This document shows positions 1 through 6,244 of a DNA stretch of 12,610 nt, in pieces. The stretch is taken from contig CAMLSI010000101.1 of NCBI GenBank assembly GCA_946482585.1, positions 1 to 12,610 of the forward strand. The letters run 5' to 3'. How positions within the stretch are numbered: the first letter of the stretch is position 1; the number at the start of each line of letters is the position of its first letter. A model generated the notes under the pieces. The model searched no databases, was not told where the DNA came from, and saw nothing but the letters and a program-made list of their open reading frames with translations. The translations under genes and the position numbers were made by a program. Source of the DNA: an uncultured Lysobacteraceae bacterium (GTDB lineage: Bacteria > Pseudomonadota > Gammaproteobacteria > Xanthomonadales > Rhodanobacteraceae).

Positions 1-727
1 TTTCGGCCAGCGCGATGTCGTTGCCCTTGAAACGCAGCAGACGGAAATCGTCGTGGCCGACGCGCCCCTCGACACGGAATCCGTCCTGCAGCGCGAGAAA
101 GCGTCCCTGGCCGTCGCTCTCGTGACGCAGCTCGCCGCGCTCGGCCGTGATCACGTCGATGCGCGTGTCTTCGCCGTCGGCGCGTTCGGTCTCGACGAAC
201 ATGCGCTCGAAGCGCGAGCCGCCGTCGTTCATCGCGCCGACATAGATGACGCCGCCGCGACCCGGCAGTTGCACGAACCGTCCGGCCTCGAGACCGGCCA
301 CGACGAGCGAACGATTGGCTTCCTCCACGAGACTGTGCGACAGGCGTATCGCCGCCGGGGCCAGCCAGAACGAGATGAGCCCGACGATCGCGACGACGGG
401 CAACACGACCCAGGCCAGCGGACGCAACAGATCGCGCAGCGGCATGCCGGCACCCTGCAGCACCGCCATCTCGTTGTCGCGCCAGAGCCGGCCGTAAGCC
501 AGCAGCACGCCGATGAACAGCGCCAGCGGCACGAGCACGGTCAATGCGTCGAGCGTGCGCAAGCCGAGGATTTCAAAGACCAGATTGCCCGGCAGACGAC
601 CCCGCGCGACCTTGGTCAGCACATCGGTCACGGTGCCGCCGAGCGTCACGACGAGCAGCACAACAGTGCTCGCAAAGCAGCCGAAAGCCAGTTCGCGCAA
701 CAGATAGCGATCGATGATTCTGAGCAT
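1..727 (-). CDS. lptF: LPS export ABC transporter permease LptF (3' part beyond window)
   Basis: Inner-membrane permease subunit that, with LptG and the ATPase LptB, extracts lipopolysaccharide for transport to the outer membrane. Translation of the minus strand from ATG 727-725 begins MLRIIDRYLLRELAFGC, the usual LptF start (short charged helix, then TM1). TM segments are visible at about residues 14-36 (rich in V/L), 55-75, and 98-120 (PLAWVVLPVVAIVGLISFW). A soluble region follows, with the pattern GLEAGRFVQLPGRGGVIYVG then RMFVETERADG, matching the start of the periplasmic beta-jellyroll. About 242 codons are present; the family is about 360 residues, so the C-terminal part and stop lie beyond base 1. 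No good Shine-Dalgarno is seen before this ATG. It is divergent from pepA, the common gammaproteobacterial order. lptG would be expected just outside the window. Confidence 0.93.
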   Translation of the reverse strand, partial: MLRIIDRYLLRELAFGCFASTVVLLVVTLGGTVTDVLTKVARGRLPGNLVFEILGLRTLDALTVLVPLALFIGVLLAYGRLWRDNEMAVLQGAGMPLRDLLRPLAWVVLPVVAIVGLISFWLAPAAIRLSHSLVEEANRSLVVAGLEAGRFVQLPGRGGVIYVGAMNDGGSRFERMFVETERADGEDTRIDVITAERGELRHESDGQGRFLALQDGFRVEGRVGHDDFRLLRFKGNDIALAE

Positions 728-736
728 TGCCAAGGG

Positions 737-777
737 CTTGTGCGATAATCCGGAGGCTTGTGCCGGTCGCGCACAAG
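737..777. promoter_or_regulatory. Triple CTTGTGC repeat, candidate operator
   Basis: CTTGTGC occurs at 737-743 and again at 757-763, exactly 20 bp apart (about two helical turns). Both copies sit inside a longer GGCTTGTGC direct repeat. The reverse complement GCACAAG is at 771-777, so 757-777 is an inverted repeat with 7-bp arms and a 7-bp spacer. The cluster overlaps the candidate extended -10 of pepA and lies between two divergent genes. It could bind a dimeric repressor, or the inverted pair could form a leader hairpin. I do not recognise the regulator. Confidence 0.4.
741..749 (+). promoter_or_regulatory. Extended -10 promoter element for pepA (candidate)
   Basis: TGCGATAAT matches an extended -10 (TGn followed by a TATAAT-like GATAAT, 4 of 6 matching). 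It lies 112 bp upstream of the pepA ATG, only 14 bp from the lptF start codon. No clear -35 at 16-18 bp spacing is seen, which extended -10 promoters tolerate. The predicted start of transcription near 756 would fall inside the repeated CTTGTGC elements. Confidence 0.45.
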
Positions 778-860
778 AACATTCCCCGAAGTTTAACCGG
801 CCAGGCCCTGCGACGCGGCATCGCGCCCCGGGCCGGGCCAATTTCGTCCGGTGCCTGTTC

Positions 861-2339
861 ATGACGATTCAGTTCTCCCTCGCCAGCGCTACTCCCGAAA
901 CCGAAGCCACTCCTTGTGCCGTCGTCGGCGTCTACGAAGAAAAAATGCTGACCAGCGCCGCGGCGCGCATCGACGAAGCCTCCGGCGGCGCGATCAAGCG
1001 GCTCATCGATTCCGGCGACATCAACGGCAAGCTCGGCAGCAGCCACGTGTTGTTCGGCCTGTCCGGCATCGCCGCATCGCGCGTGCTGGTGGTCGGCCTC
1101 GGCGAACAGAAGAAGCTCGACGGCCAGCGCTTCCAGCGCGCCTCGAGCGACGCGGCTCGCGTGCTCAAGGGTCTGCCGATCGCGAGCGCGACCTCGTTCC
1201 TCGCCGAAATCGACGTGCCGGGCCGCGACCTGAACTGGAAAGTCCGCACGGCCGCGCTCGCGACCGATCACGCGGCGTACAAGTACACGGCGACGTTCAA
1301 GCCCAAGGACAAACCGCGCGGCGACAGCTTCGGCGCGATCGCGTTCGCTGCCGACGCCTCGGCCCGGGCTGCTCTCGACCAGGCCGCGGCGATCGCGGCC
1401 GGGGTGCGCCAGGCGCGCGAACTCGGCAACCTGCCGCCGAACATCTGCAACCCCGCCTACATCGCGACGCAGGCGCAGAAGTACGCCGACGCGACGGCCG
1501 GCGTGACCTGCGAAGTGCTCGACCGCGAGCAGATGCAGGAACTCGGCATGGGCTCGCTGCTCGGCGTCGCGCAGGGCTCGGCCAATCCGCCCAAGCTCGT
1601 GGTGCTGCGCTGGAACGGTGCCGGCGACGCGCGTCCGTATGCGCTCGTCGGCAAGGGCATCACGTTCGACACCGGCGGCATTTCGCTGAAGCCCGGCCCG
1701 GGCATGGAAGAAATGAAGTTCGACATGTGCGGCGCCGCCGGCATGTTCGGCGCGTTCGTCGCGGCGACGTCGCTGAAGCTGCCGCTGAATCTCGTCTGCA
1801 TCCTCGCCGCGGTCGAGAACATGCCCGACGGCAATTCGTACCGTCCGGGCGATGTGCTCACGAGCATGTCCGGCCTCACGATCGAAGTGCTCAACACCGA
1901 TGCCGAAGGCCGTCTGATTCTCTGCGACGCGCTGACCTACGCGCAGAAGTTCAATCCGCAGGTCATCATCGACGCGGCCACGCTGACCGGCGCCTGCGTG
2001 ATCGCGCTCGGCAAGCACGCGTCGGGCCTCATGAGCAAGGACGACGAACTCGCCGAACAGCTGCTCGCCGCCGGCTCGGCGAGCCTCGATCGCGCATGGC
2101 GCCTGCCGATCTGGGACGACTACCAGAGCCAGCTCGAATCGGGCTTTGCCGACGTCGCCAACATCGGCGGCAAGAACGGCGGCGCGATCACGGCCGCGTG
2201 TTTCCTCGCGCGCTTCACCGAAGGCCAGCGCTGGGCGCATCTCGACGTCGCCGGCACGGCCTGGGACGAAGGCCGCAAAGGTCTCGCGACCGGCCGTCCG
2301 GTGCCGCTGCTCACGCAATACCTGATCGACCGCTGCTGA
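861..2339 (+). CDS. pepA: Leucyl aminopeptidase (M17, cytosol aminopeptidase PepA)
   Basis: Di-metal (Zn/Mn) exopeptidase that removes N-terminal residues, especially Leu, from peptides in the cytoplasm. In E. coli PepA also acts as a DNA-binding accessory protein in XerCD recombination and pyrimidine regulation. The product is 492 residues (E. coli about 503), starting MTIQFSLAS. The M17 signature NTDAEGRL is at residues 345-352. Expected metal and catalytic residues are present: K265 and D270 in GKGITFDTGG, D288 in MKFDMCGAA, D347 and E349 in the signature, R351. The N-terminal macro-like domain (about 1-160) is intact. An in-frame ATG at 714 lies inside lptF and adds an unrelated 49-residue leader, so 861 was chosen; its Shine-Dalgarno is weak. 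It is followed by holC at 82 bp, probably co-transcribed. Confidence 0.96.
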   Translation: MTIQFSLASATPETEATPCAVVGVYEEKMLTSAAARIDEASGGAIKRLIDSGDINGKLGSSHVLFGLSGIAASRVLVVGLGEQKKLDGQRFQRASSDAARVLKGLPIASATSFLAEIDVPGRDLNWKVRTAALATDHAAYKYTATFKPKDKPRGDSFGAIAFAADASARAALDQAAAIAAGVRQARELGNLPPNICNPAYIATQAQKYADATAGVTCEVLDREQMQELGMGSLLGVAQGSANPPKLVVLRWNGAGDARPYALVGKGITFDTGGISLKPGPGMEEMKFDMCGAAGMFGAFVAATSLKLPLNLVCILAAVENMPDGNSYRPGDVLTSMSGLTIEVLNTDAEGRLILCDALTYAQKFNPQVIIDAATLTGACVIALGKHASGLMSKDDELAEQLLAAGSASLDRAWRLPIWDDYQSQLESGFADVANIGGKNGGAITAACFLARFTEGQRWAHLDVAGTAWDEGRKGLATGRPVPLLTQYLIDRC

Positions 2340-2345
2340 GATCGC

Positions 2346-2380
2346 GCGGGAGGCGGACGCCGCGGGCGTTCGCTTCCCGC
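2346..2380 (+). other. Strong 15-bp hairpin between pepA and holC
   Basis: Bases 2346-2360 pair with 2366-2380 over 15 base pairs (13 Watson-Crick and two G-T wobbles) around the 5-base loop CGCGG. It starts 6 bases after the pepA stop. No run of T follows (AGGCACTATCC), so it is not a classic intrinsic terminator. It may protect the pepA mRNA 3' end, partly attenuate holC, or be a processing site. Confidence 0.6.
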
Positions 2381-2421
2381 AGGCACTATCCTTCCTCGTC
2401 CGCTCGCTGACTGGCCGCCGC

Positions 2422-2844
2422 ATGCCTCGCGCCGATTTCTATCTGATCGACAAGCCTCGCTTTCGCGCCGACCCGCTGCTGCTGGTCTGCGAACTCGCCA
2501 AGCGCGCCTATGCGAGCGGCCAGCCCACGCTGATCCTCGCGCGCTCGCTGGAACAGGCCGAAGAGATCGACGGCAAGCTCTGGGAGTTCGACGAGGACGC
2601 GTTCATTCCGCACCAGCTCGCCGGCGACGAAGACGACGAGATCACGCCCGTGCTCATCGCTGCGCCCGACGCGCAGACTCCCGACCGCCCGCTCGTCATC
2701 AATCTGCGCGACGACTGCGCGCCGGGCCTGTTCGAACGCGTGCTCGAAGTCGTGCCCGCCGACGAATCGCAGCGCCTTGGTTCGCGCGAGCGCTGGAAGA
2801 CGTACAAGCACGCAGGATTCGAGCTCAAGAAGTTCGACATGTGA
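2422..2844 (+). CDS. holC: DNA polymerase III subunit chi
   Basis: Chi subunit of the replicative clamp-loader complex. It pairs with psi (HolD) and binds the C-terminal tail of SSB, linking the polymerase III holoenzyme to SSB-coated DNA. The 140-residue product (E. coli chi is 147) begins MPRADFYLID and shows the family layout: PLLLVCELAKRAY helix (about 20-32), LEQAEEIDGKLWEF (about 44-57), DAFIPHQLAGD (about 60-70), LVINLRDD (about 92-99), and RWKTYKHAGFELKKF at the C-terminus. It lies 82 bp after pepA on the same strand, the conserved gammaproteobacterial order. valS, which commonly comes next, is absent here. Confidence 0.94.
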   Translation: MPRADFYLIDKPRFRADPLLLVCELAKRAYASGQPTLILARSLEQAEEIDGKLWEFDEDAFIPHQLAGDEDDEITPVLIAAPDAQTPDRPLVINLRDDCAPGLFERVLEVVPADESQRLGSRERWKTYKHAGFELKKFDM

Positions 2845-2855
2845 AAAAGCGGGAA

Positions 2856-2868
2856 GCCCGGATCGGGC
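2856..2868 (+). other. Short hairpin after holC
   Basis: GCCCG-GAT-CGGGC, a perfect 5-bp stem 11 bases after the holC stop. It is GC-only but short and has no T-tract, so it is at best a weak terminator candidate. The rest of 2845-3043 shows no gene or clear promoter. Confidence 0.25.
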
Positions 2869-3043
2869 GATGGAAGCCGGCAGTCTCGCTTCCGATCGTT
2901 TCGTCCTGCGCTCGACCGGTACATCGCGCCGGTCGGCGCGCTCTTCTGTCGGGTCGCCCGCTCCAATCCGGCCGGAAACCGCCCTGATTGCCGCGCAGAC
3001 TTGTCGAGTCGCGAATCGTCGACGATCGCCAAGGAACTGCGTC

Positions 3044-3955
3044 ATGACCATCGATTCCGTCTATGCACCGGCGAATGCGGCGCCGGTCGATTACAACTGG
3101 CTGCGGTTGCTGACGCGCAGCGATGCGCGGCGCGAGCGGTTGCGCGTGAAGGTGCGCCCCGGCATCGCGCGCATCCTGCACGCGCTCGGCGTGATCGCGG
3201 CGGCGCCGGTCGCCGGCGGCAGCACTGAAGCGCCGACGGCCGCCGCCGACACGCAGGCCGTCGTCGAACTGCGTCAGTACACGTTGCACCCGGGCAAACG
3301 CGACACGCTGATCGCGCTGTTCGACGCGCAATTCATCGAGGCGCAGGAAGAAAGCGGCATGCGCGTGCTCGCGCAGTTCCGCGATCTCGACAATCCCGAC
3401 CGCTTCGTCTGGCTGCGCAGCTTCGGCGACATGGCATCGCGCAAGGCCGCACTCGAACGCTTCTACGGCGGACCGGTCTGGAAGGCGCATCGCGAAGCGG
3501 CGAACGCGACGATGATCGACTCGGACAATGTGTTGCTGCTGCGGCCCGCCGATGCGGGCTCGCGTTTCGATCTCGCGGGCCGCAAGCGGCCCTCGCCCGA
3601 TGCGGCGGAAACCCGATCCGCGCTCGTCGCCGCGACGATCTACTACCTGCGCGAACCGGCCTCCGCCGCCCTGCTCGACATCGTGCGCGCGCGCATCGAA
3701 CCGCAGTGGCGCAAGGCCGGTGCGAAGACGCTCGGCATCTTCACGACCGAAGCCGCCGAGAACACGTTTCCGCGTCTGCCGGTGCGCAGCGGCGAAACCG
3801 TGCTCGTCACCTTCGCCGCATTCGACGACGAAGCCGCGCATCGCCGCTTCGTCATCTCGGCCGCGCGCGAAGGCGATGTCGCCCTGCAGCCGTATCTCGC
3901 GCGCGCGCCGGAAACGCGGCGCCTGCTACCGACGCCGCGTTCGCTGCTGCGGTGA
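3044..3955 (+). CDS. NIPSNAP family protein (two domains)
   Basis: The 303-residue protein carries two ferredoxin-like (dimeric alpha/beta barrel) repeats. The first, about residues 72-170, is a clear NIPSNAP domain: VVELRQYTLHPGKRDTLIALF, then RVLAQFRDLDNPDRFVWLRSF, then a helix ending at GPVWKAHREAANATM. The second, about 190-285, is a more diverged copy (ATIYYLREPASAALLDIV, LVTFAAFDDEAAHRRF). Bacterial NIPSNAP proteins have no agreed biochemical role, so I do not assign one. The first ~70 residues are an Arg/Ala-rich extension outside the domain. ATG 3044 is preceded by AAGGA at 7-bp spacing, which supports this start; a GTG start near residue 36 (MKVRPGIARILHALG) would give a weak signal-like N-terminus but has poor RBS support. 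It follows holC where valS is expected. Confidence 0.8.
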   Translation: MTIDSVYAPANAAPVDYNWLRLLTRSDARRERLRVKVRPGIARILHALGVIAAAPVAGGSTEAPTAAADTQAVVELRQYTLHPGKRDTLIALFDAQFIEAQEESGMRVLAQFRDLDNPDRFVWLRSFGDMASRKAALERFYGGPVWKAHREAANATMIDSDNVLLLRPADAGSRFDLAGRKRPSPDAAETRSALVAATIYYLREPASAALLDIVRARIEPQWRKAGAKTLGIFTTEAAENTFPRLPVRSGETVLVTFAAFDDEAAHRRFVISAAREGDVALQPYLARAPETRRLLPTPRSLLR

Positions 3956-4037
3956 AGATCGCGCAGGTTGGAACGCGCGAGACGCCTTGAAAGTGGGCTT
4001 CGCCTGTGCTCAACCCAGCCTGCCGGCTACGGAGTCG

Positions 4038-4055
4038 GCATCCGTCTGCGGATGC
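4038..4055 (+). other. Perfect 7-bp hairpin between NIPSNAP gene and MATE gene
   Basis: GCATCCG-TCTG-CGGATGC, a perfect 7-bp stem with a tetraloop, 82 bases after the NIPSNAP-gene stop. There is no T-tract after it (AGGAAGCG). It may be a weak Rho-assisted terminator or an operator-like palindrome upstream of the efflux gene. The remainder of 3956-4209 contains no gene I can support. Confidence 0.4.
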
Positions 4056-4209
4056 AGGAAGCGCGCGCGTCGCGGCTGAAAAATTTGCGAGGCGCTGAAA
4101 CGGGCATGGAGGCCCGACGGAGAACATTTTATCGCGCGAAATTGCAGTCCTGGCAACCGCGGTCGGCGCGCGCTACCGTGCGCCGCCTCGACCGTTGACG
4201 GACGCCGCG

Positions 4210-5601
4210 ATGAAAGATCTGACGCAAGGCCCGATTCCCGGCCATCTGCTGCGCATGGCCGCTCCCATCGCGATCGGCATGCTGTTCCAGATGCTCTACG
4301 TGCTGATCGATCTCTACTTCGTCGCGCGTCTCGGCGACGCGGCGATCGCTGGCGTCGGCACGGCAGGCAACGTGCAGTTCATCATCATGGGCGCGACGCA
4401 GGTACTCGGCGTCGGCACGATGTCGCTGATCGCGCGCGCGGTCGGACGCAAGGACGAGGGCGACGCGAACCTGGTGTTCAATCAGAGTCTGCTGCTCGGC
4501 GTCATCTGCACCGTGCTGACACTCGTGCTCGGCTACGGCGTCGCGGGACTCTACATCGGCACGCTCGCCGCCGATGCGGCGACGGTCGCCGCGGGACTCG
4601 ACTATCTGTACTGGTTCCTGCCGGGCATGGCGCTGCAGTTCGCGCTCGTCGGCATGGGTTCGGCGCTGCGCGGCACCGGCATCGCGAAACCGACGATGGT
4701 CGTGCAAGTGGTGAGCGTCGTGATCAACGCGCTGCTCGCGCCGGTGCTGATCGCCGGCTGGATCACCGGCAAGCCGCTCGGCGTCGCCGGGGCGGGCCTC
4801 GCGAGCACGCTGGCCGTGCTCGCCGGCGTCGTGATGATGACCGCCTACTTCGTGCGCCTCGAACACTACGTGCGCTTCGACGCGAAACTATTCGCGCCGC
4901 AGTTTCCGGTCTGGAAGCGCATTCTCGCGGTAGGCCTGCCGCCCGGCGGCGAGTTCGCGCTGATGTTCGTCTACATGGGCATCATGTACTGGCTGATCCG
5001 GGATTTCGGTGCGGCGGCACAGGCCGGTTTCGGCGTCGGTTCGCGCGTGATGCAGGCGATTTTCCTGCCGAGCATGGCGATCGCGTTCGCGACCGCGCCG
5101 GTGGCCGGGCAGAATGTCGGCGCGGGTTTCGGCGACCGCGTTCGCGAGACCTTCCGCGCGGCCGCGTCGATCGGCGCCGTGCTCATGTTCGCACTGACCT
5201 TGCTGTGCCAGTGGCACCCCGAAGTCTTCGTGCGGCCGTTCACGCCGGACGCGGCCGTCATCGCGATCGCCGCCGAATTCCTCGGCGTGATCTCGTGGAA
5301 CTTCGTCGCCTCGGGACTGATCTTCAGCGCATCGGGCATGTTCCAGGCGCTCGGCAACACCTTGCCGGCGCTCTACAGCAGCGCGAGCCGACTCGTCACC
5401 TTCGTGGTACCGGCGCTGTGGCTGTCGCGGCAGCCCGGTTTCGAGCTGCGCCACCTGTGGTGGCTGTCGGTAGCGACGCTGACCCTGCAGGCGGTCATCA
5501 GCTACCTGCTGCTGCAGCGCGAATTCCGCAAACGCCTGCCGCTGCTGCAGCCCCGCAGCGCGACGGCATCGTCGCCGGCACAGGCGGACGCGTCGTCATG
5601 A
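4210..5601 (+). CDS. MATE family efflux transporter
   Basis: Multidrug and toxin extrusion transporter of the inner membrane, expected to export organic cations or drugs in exchange for Na+ or H+; the substrate cannot be read from sequence. The 463-residue product from ATG 4210 (MKDLTQGPIPGHLL) shows about 12 hydrophobic segments in two homologous MatE halves, roughly residues 12-172 and 235-400. Typical features are the opening RMAAPIAIGMLFQMLYVLID, YFVARLGDAAIAGVG, and the second-half GLPPGGEFALMFVYMG. A TTG at 4195 could extend it by five residues (MTDAA); neither start has a strong RBS and I prefer the ATG. The C-terminal tail (RSATASSPAQADASS) is polar and non-conserved. No regulator gene is adjacent. 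Confidence 0.9.
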   Translation: MKDLTQGPIPGHLLRMAAPIAIGMLFQMLYVLIDLYFVARLGDAAIAGVGTAGNVQFIIMGATQVLGVGTMSLIARAVGRKDEGDANLVFNQSLLLGVICTVLTLVLGYGVAGLYIGTLAADAATVAAGLDYLYWFLPGMALQFALVGMGSALRGTGIAKPTMVVQVVSVVINALLAPVLIAGWITGKPLGVAGAGLASTLAVLAGVVMMTAYFVRLEHYVRFDAKLFAPQFPVWKRILAVGLPPGGEFALMFVYMGIMYWLIRDFGAAAQAGFGVGSRVMQAIFLPSMAIAFATAPVAGQNVGAGFGDRVRETFRAAASIGAVLMFALTLLCQWHPEVFVRPFTPDAAVIAIAAEFLGVISWNFVASGLIFSASGMFQALGNTLPALYSSASRLVTFVVPALWLSRQPGFELRHLWWLSVATLTLQAVISYLLLQREFRKRLPLLQPRSATASSPAQADASS

Positions 5602-5719
5602 ACGCGCCGATGCGCGTTCGCGCGAGAGCCGTTGCGCACGTTGCGCGTTGCGGCGCCGCGCGGTCCGCGGATCGCGGTGCCGTCGTATCGTGCGCGCACT
5701 CTCGCGCAGGAATCCGTCC

Positions 5720-6217
5720 ATGTCGCTTGCCCTCGAGTCGCGTCCGCGCCGGCCGTTCGTCGCCTGCGCCATTGCCGGCCTGATCGCCGGCAGTCTCGAC
5801 CTGCTCTACGTGTTCGTGTTTCACGGCCTGCGCGGCGTGAGCCCCGAACGCATCCTGCAGTACATCGCCAGTGGCCTGCAGGGCGCGGCCGCATTCCAGG
5901 GCGGTCATGCGAGCGCCGCGCTCGGCGCGGCGGCGCACTATTTCATCCTCATCGTCGCCGCAGGGCTGTTTCTCGCGGCGAGCCGGCGCTGGAGCTGGCT
6001 CGTGCGGGAAGCGGCGACGGCCGGCGTATTGTTCGGCACGGCGATCTACATCGCGATGCGCTTCGTCATCGTGCCGTTGTCGGCCGTCACCGTCGGCAAC
6101 AGCACGACGCTTGCGCAGGTCACGAATTTGCTGATGCACCTGTTCGTGATCGGTCCGGCGATCACGCTGGCGCTGCGCCACTGGGCGTGGACGCGGCGCG
6201 CGGTCGCGGCGCGCTGA
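5720..6217 (+). CDS. Small four-helix membrane protein of unknown function
   Basis: The 165-residue hydrophobic protein starts MSLALESRPRRPF. Predicted membrane helices: about 13-36 (VACAIAGLIAGSLDLLYVFVF), 67-87 (LGAAAHYFILIVAAGLFLA), 98-120 (AATAGVLFGTAIYIAMRFVIVPL) and 134-153 (TNLLMHLFVIGPAITLAL). Between TM1 and TM2 is a Gly/Ala-rich stretch (ERILQYIASGLQGAAAFQGG) that looks like the family-conserved core, with H73, R114 and H140 within or near helices. AGGAA at 5708-5712, 7 bp before the ATG, supports the start. It lies 118 bp after the MATE gene and converges on the di-heme oxidoreductase gene with only 27 bp between stops. I recognise it as a type of uncharacterised bacterial membrane protein but cannot name a function. 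Confidence 0.75.
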   Translation: MSLALESRPRRPFVACAIAGLIAGSLDLLYVFVFHGLRGVSPERILQYIASGLQGAAAFQGGHASAALGAAAHYFILIVAAGLFLAASRRWSWLVREAATAGVLFGTAIYIAMRFVIVPLSAVTVGNSTTLAQVTNLLMHLFVIGPAITLALRHWAWTRRAVAAR

Positions 6218-6244
6218 AATTTCCACAGCGCCGCATCGTTCACA

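Noticed and set aside
714..860. Upstream in-frame extension of pepA
   Set aside because: Starts inside lptF, spans the promoter-like region, and adds residues without similarity to the PepA N-terminus.
573..2423. Long minus-strand open frame (616 codons) opposite pepA
   Set aside because: Arg/Ala/Asp-rich low-complexity translation antisense to an unmistakable M17 peptidase; produced by the third-position GC bias.
4083..4132. Promoter for the MATE gene from TTGCGA and TTTTAT
   Set aside because: The two boxes are about 36 bp apart, far from the 16-18 bp spacing, and no other pair fits.
5598..5783. Short frame whose ATG overlaps the MATE stop (ATGA)
   Set aside because: Arg/Ala-rich 61-residue translation without features; it overlaps the better supported membrane protein gene, which has its own RBS.
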